Assembly (NCBI GenBank): GCA_027493775.1
Contig: JAOSKE010000003.1
Coordinates: 333,761 to 397,760, forward strand
Source of the DNA: Kiritimatiellia bacterium
Lineage (GTDB): Bacteria > Verrucomicrobiota > Kiritimatiellia > CAIVKH01
Reading direction: 5' to 3'
DNA length: 64,000 bases
Shown: positions 60,315-64,000 of the stretch, one piece after another
How positions within the stretch are numbered: the stretch's first letter is position 1
How the letters are laid out: every line of letters begins with the position of its first letter
Notes under the pieces: generated by a model
What the model was told of the DNA's origin: nothing
The model's database searches: none
What the model saw: only the letters and a program-made list of their open reading frames with translations
Translations under genes and position numbers: made by a program

Positions 60315-61106
60315 TCAATTGCGCTTTTTCGGTGGCGGCGCGGCGCCGAGGTGGCGGAGGGCGACGGCGGATGCGTGGAAGCCGAAGGTGGCGGTGACGG
60401 AGACGGAGGAGCCGAGGCGGCCTTCGCACGCGGGGCCGGATTGTTCATTGCCAAAAAGTTGTTCATCATCCGTCGAGGCGCAGGCTTCGGGGGTGATAAT
60501 GGGTTCGGGCGAAAATACACAGGGCACGCCCATCGGTTTTATGCCGCGCGCGGGAAAGCCGTAGTGCTTGCGCAGTTTTTTGCGGACGAACATCAGGAGG
60601 CGGTCGTGATGGACCTTCGACATGTCCGCAACTTGAACCTGGCCGGGGTCCAGTTTTCCCGCAGCGCCGCCGCAACTGACAACGGGGATGCCGCGCGCGT
60701 GGCAGTTTCCAATGAGCGTGGTCTTGGCCATCACGCCGTCCACGCAGTCCACGACGAAATCGAACGGCTCTTCGAAGGGCTTTGCCTCGTCGTTGCGGTG
60801 GAAAAATTCTGTGAGAGCGCGGACATGGCAGTCGGGGTTGATGGCGCGGACGCGGTCGGCCAGGACATGGGCTTTGGGTTTGCCGATGGCGTCGAGAACG
60901 GCGTGTAGCTGGCGATTGGTATTCGTCACGCAAACGTCGTCGCCATCCATCAGGGTGAGCGCGCCGATGCCGGAGCGGGCCAGCGCCTCGACCGCCCACG
61001 AGCCGACGCCGCCCAAGCCAACCACCAATACACGCGCACGCTGGATGCGCACGAGACCGTCTGCGCCAACTAATCGCTCAAATCCGCTGAATCGTTCGTT
61101 CGTCAT
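60315..61106 (-). CDS. tcdA: tRNA threonylcarbamoyladenosine dehydratase (TcdA/CsdL)
   Basis: 263 residues from the ATG at 61106 (MTNERFSGFERLVG); an open frame upstream has no similarity. TcdA is an E1/ThiF-like ATP-dependent enzyme that cyclises t6A37 to ct6A in ANN-reading tRNAs. Motifs: GLGGVGSWAVEALARSGIG (ATP loop), DGDDVCVTNTNRQLHA, DFVVDCVDGVMAKTTLI and VVSCGGAAGKLDP. Length fits the family. It is divergent from gcvT with 90 bp between starts. Confidence 0.93.
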   Translation of the reverse strand: MTNERFSGFERLVGADGLVRIQRARVLVVGLGGVGSWAVEALARSGIGALTLMDGDDVCVTNTNRQLHAVLDAIGKPKAHVLADRVRAINPDCHVRALTEFFHRNDEAKPFEEPFDFVVDCVDGVMAKTTLIGNCHARGIPVVSCGGAAGKLDPGQVQVADMSKVHHDRLLMFVRKKLRKHYGFPARGIKPMGVPCVFSPEPIITPEACASTDDEQLFGNEQSGPACEGRLGSSVSVTATFGFHASAVALRHLGAAPPPKKRN

Positions 61107-61196
61107 TTTTTTCGTCCATCGCCTTGCATTTGGGGGAGACAGCCTCTCCTTGGCAATCAATTTGAAGCGGAGAGCGGTTTGCGATACGCTTTCTCC

Positions 61197-62276
61197 ATGC
61201 GCACACCTCTTTATCAAAAGCACGTCGGGCTGAAGGCACGCATCGCCCCGTTCAGCGGTTGGGATATGCCGATTCAATACGAGGGCATTCTGGCGGAGCA
61301 TGAATGGACGCGAACGAACAGCTCCATTTTTGATACCAGTCACATGGGCGTGTTTCTTTTGCGCGGCGCGACGGCTCTAGCCGATCTGGAGCGGTTGTTG
61401 ACGATGAACGTCTCCACGATTGCGGTGAATCAGGCGCGCTACGGCTACCTGTTAAATGAAGAAGGCGGATGTCTCGACGATTTGACGTGTTATCGCTTTG
61501 GGTCTGACCATTTTTGGTTGATCGTCAACGCGGGGCCGTTGCAATCGGATGCGGAGTGGATCAAGGCGCATTTATCCAAGGACACCATTTTTGACGACCT
61601 TTCGCCGCGCACGGCGAAGTTGGACATTCAGGGGCCGAACGCGCGCGCGGAGCTTGAGGCGGCGTTTGGGGATACGTTTCCTGACCTGCGCTATTTTCGA
61701 TTCACCACCAAACGGCTGGCCGGCATTCCGGTGGTGATCAGCCGCACGGGGTACACGGGGGAATTCGGGTACGAGTTATACCTCCCCTCCTCCGCCGCGC
61801 TGGATTTCTGGGAGATCATTCTCAAGCCCGGCAAGATCAAGCCCGCAGGCCTTGGCGCACGCGATACGTTGCGATTGGAGATCGGCTATCCGTTATACGG
61901 CCATGAACTGAATGCGCAGCAAACGCCGGTCTCGGCGGCACGGGGATCGTTTATTGATTTCAACAAAGCGTTCATCGGTCGCGACGCCTGCCTCCGCGAC
62001 AGGGATGAGGGCTGTAACCGCTATTTGTGTGGCCTTCGTCTAAACTCCAAACGCGCGGCGCGTGCGCACGACAAGGTGATGCTTGGCGACAAGGAGGTCG
62101 GCGAGGTGACAAGCGGCTCGCTATCGCCGAGTTTGAACACCGCGATTGCCCTCGCCTATGTGGAAGGCGCACAGACGGCAGTCGGGACGCGGCTTGAAAT
62201 TGAATCGCGTGGGAGTCGCCTCGCAGCAGAGGTGGTGAAAACCCCGTTTTACTCCGAAGGAAGTGCGCGGTCTTAA
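61197..62276 (+). CDS. gcvT: Aminomethyltransferase (glycine cleavage system T protein)
   Basis: 359 residues. It transfers the aminomethyl carbon from the H-protein lipoyl arm to tetrahydrofolate. Motifs: APFSGWDMPIQYEGILAEH, SIFDTSHMGVF, DIQGPNARAELEA, TGYTGEFGYELYLP, LGARDTLRLEIGYPLYGHEL and EVGEVTSGSLSPSLNTAIALAYV. The ATG at 61197 begins the family N-terminus (MRTPLYQKHVGLKARIAPF); an upstream ATG at 61179 is less likely. No gcvH or gcvP is in the window. Confidence 0.94.
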   Translation: MRTPLYQKHVGLKARIAPFSGWDMPIQYEGILAEHEWTRTNSSIFDTSHMGVFLLRGATALADLERLLTMNVSTIAVNQARYGYLLNEEGGCLDDLTCYRFGSDHFWLIVNAGPLQSDAEWIKAHLSKDTIFDDLSPRTAKLDIQGPNARAELEAAFGDTFPDLRYFRFTTKRLAGIPVVISRTGYTGEFGYELYLPSSAALDFWEIILKPGKIKPAGLGARDTLRLEIGYPLYGHELNAQQTPVSAARGSFIDFNKAFIGRDACLRDRDEGCNRYLCGLRLNSKRAARAHDKVMLGDKEVGEVTSGSLSPSLNTAIALAYVEGAQTAVGTRLEIESRGSRLAAEVVKTPFYSEGSARS

Positions 62277-62370
62277 GAATAAAATCGCGAATTAGCGCTA
62301 GGTTTATTGGGGCAATTTTTGGGCCGTGGCGCTTAATTGCGGAATGCGGCGAGGTTTGATGACCGCGCGT

Positions 62371-63316
62371 TTAATTTTTATCGGCGCTAAACGAGCCGGT
62401 ATAGCTCACAGTTCCCGTGGCGCTGGAGGCGGAGCCAGAGATTTGTCCGACGACGCTGTTGCCAACGCGGCTGCCGGTATAAGTCCGTGTGCCGGTGAGT
62501 CCACCCTCGTTGATCGTCGCGGTGAGGGTAAAGCGGTTGTTGTTCAATGTGCCGGCCATGGTGTGGCCTTGGGAAAGGCTATCGCTGTACACGGAGTTGT
62601 GCACGTCAATGAGCAGGCTGAAGGAATGGCTCTCGCATGAGGTGGCGGCGCCGTCGCTGGCGCAGGTGGTGACGATGCCAATGTAGGTGCCGTCGGCGGA
62701 TGTGGTGTCGCCACTTCCGCCGCTTCCGCTGCCGCCGTTATCGTCGCCCCCTCCCCCGCCACCGCTTTGAGAAATCGCATAAGCGCCGCCGAGGAGGACG
62801 ACTGCGCCGCCAGCGATGAGGGCGGGTGTCTTCCAGTTTGCTTTTTCATCCGCTCCATTGCTGCCGGATACGGGAATCACCGGCGCGGGGCCTGCAGGGG
62901 CGGGGGGCGGGCGGAGCGGCTATAGCAACGGGACGCTCGGAGGGGCGAGGTTCGCGAAACTTCACTTCGTACCACGGGGTCTCGGTGAGCGCACCGCTGT
63001 CGTCCTGGGCTTCGATGTAGTAGGACACGCTGTCCACGCCGCCAAGGACGTTGGCCTCGATGGAGCCGACGTAGTAGTCCATGCCGGAACTTTTCATCGC
63101 GACGCGGAAGGGCGCGGCGTCGCGGAAGAGGGCGTAGTACAGCGTGACGGACTCCAGTTTGGCCGCGCCTTGGACTTTGGCTTTCAAGGTCAATGGCTGG
63201 CCGCGCAAGGCAAATGGGACGGGGTCATGCGTGATGGCGAGCGACTGCGCCCACGCAGCGGCGCCGCCGGACAAAACGACAAGAGCGAATAGCAATGAAA
63301 AAACACGCAAGCGCAT
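62371..63316 (-). CDS. Secreted protein with beta-sandwich domain, membrane helix and Gly-rich linker, frame break
   Basis: ATG at 63316: signal peptide MRLRVFSLLFALVVLSGGAA, then an Ig-like domain of about 100 residues (VPFALRGQPLTLKAKVQG, SVSYYIEAQDDSGALTETPW). At a C6 run on this strand (62902-62907) the frame is lost; one more C restores APAGPAPVIPVSGSNGA and a helix (TPALIAGGAVVLLGGAYAI), then a Gly/Ser-rich linker and a C-terminal lipocalin-like beta domain (GTLNNNRFTLTATINEGG). About 314 residues. Function unknown; the combination of Ig-like, membrane helix and C-terminal beta domain suggests a surface-exposed protein. Confidence 0.65.
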
Positions 63317-63471
63317 GAAACATCCTCACCTTCAAAAAATCTCGCTGATTGTGCGCCAGACCGAGGCAGGTTTTCCAGTCGAATCGCGCGGTCTTTTGTT
63401 TTGCACGGCAATCTTGACCGAGCGCGGGTTCCGGCCTAGTGTGAAGTGTTTATCTATTGGAGCACACGCAC

Positions 63472-64000
63472 ATGGCTGAAGTCGCACTTGAAAACGCGCC
63501 CCGCAAAGCGAGGGAATATTACGAGAAGGGCATGGCCTCTTTCGAGCGGGGGAAACTACGACTACGCAATGGATATGTATCTGCTTGCGCTCGATATTGC
63601 TCCGGGGCTGTTCCGTGCGCGGCAGTTTTTGCGCGCGGCGGCGTTGAAGAAGGCGCAGGGCAAGAAGTCGAGTGTGTTCAGCCGCGCGATGGGCGTACTG
63701 GGCGGCTCCGGCGCGATTGTGAAGATTCAGGCGAATATCAAAAAGAAGCCGGAACAGGCGATGCGCGAGGCGGAGGATTTGCTCCGTAAAGACCTTCTGA
63801 ATCCCACGTTCATTAATGTGGCGAGCGAGGCGGCGGTGGCGGCGGGGATGCCAGAGGTGGCCATTTTGAATCTCGAACTCGCGCGCGAGCATATTGCGCG
63901 GGACGCGAAGACGATCGAGTGGCTGGCGGAGCTTTATACCGATGTGAACCGAATGCACGATGCGCGCCTCATGTACGAGGAGCTGGTGCGCCTGAAGCCG
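63472..64000 (+). CDS. TPR-repeat protein, frame break, 3' end outside window
   Basis: The ATG at 63472 (TTGGAGC upstream) opens MAEVALENAPRKAREYYEKG. At a G5 run (63548-63552) the frame breaks after MASFERG; one extra G restores NYDYAMDMYLLALDIAPGLF, RARQFLRAAALKKAQGK and later AILNLELAREHIARDA. The helical repeats (YEKGMASFERGNYDYAMDMY, AREAEDL, LMYEELVRLKP) look like TPRs. At least 175 residues, cut by the right edge. Confidence 0.7.

Overview
The window is bacterial, moderately GC-rich, and most resembles the PVC group (Kiritimatiellota/Verrucomicrobiota). The reasons are PEP-CTERM proteins, autotransporter-associated beta-strand repeats, very large secreted proteins with thrombospondin type-3 and Fn3-like modules, a secreted repeat protein opening with an SRNAVGY motif, and large families of intergenic palindromes. 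The lineage is an inference from gene content only.

Layout. 1-13642 (minus): one uninterrupted reading frame for a secreted giant of more than 4500 residues that runs off the left edge. 13.6-22.9 kb: housekeeping block (rpsO-pnp, a beta-barrel protein, endonuclease III, a NarL-type response regulator, plsY, gpsA, an MFS transporter, a DUF420-like membrane protein). 22.9-31.7 kb: accessory block with a HipB-like repressor lacking HipA, about 1.5 kb of hairpin-dense non-coding DNA, two small Cys-rich ORFs, a secreted GH13 amylase, a PEP-CTERM protein, an inverted copy of a 327-bp hairpin block, an ISL3-family element and a CAU tRNA. 31.7-40 kb: a small secreted protein gene cut in two by an IS3-family element, a DUF6941-like gene, a coiled-coil membrane protein, a SUMF1-type lipoprotein, tRNA-Thr and a fragmented secreted protein. 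38-60 kb: genes separated by long arrays of REP-like palindromes, with two REP-associated tyrosine transposases (RAYTs), a fused MFS/spermidine-synthase-like protein, secreted proteins, a broken CHASE-type histidine kinase, a second IS3 copy, a T5SS/PEP-type repeat protein and a LexA/UmuD-UmuC pair. 60-64 kb: tcdA, gcvT, a secreted protein and a TPR protein cut by the right edge.

The most interesting system is the REP/RAYT network. Palindromes begin with the tetranucleotide GTAG and then fold into a hairpin. They occur as inverted pairs (BIME-like), often in tandem arrays of 162-163 or about 222 bp. Stem bases change in a compensated way between families (GGCGCG/CGCGCC, GGCCGG/CCGGCC, GGCCCG/CGGGCC, and a second group CCGCGG/CCGCGG, CCGCCC/GGGCGG), while loops stay similar. 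Two near-identical RAYT genes sit inside these arrays. A different palindrome family, built on TTCCAAGG, lies in frame inside plsY and the SUMF1-type gene.

Caution: at least ten genes, including probably essential pnp and plsY, carry single-base frame breaks, most of them in homopolymer runs and most of them one base short. This pattern looks like sequencing or assembly error rather than decay, so I annotate those genes as single loci with a noted frame break.
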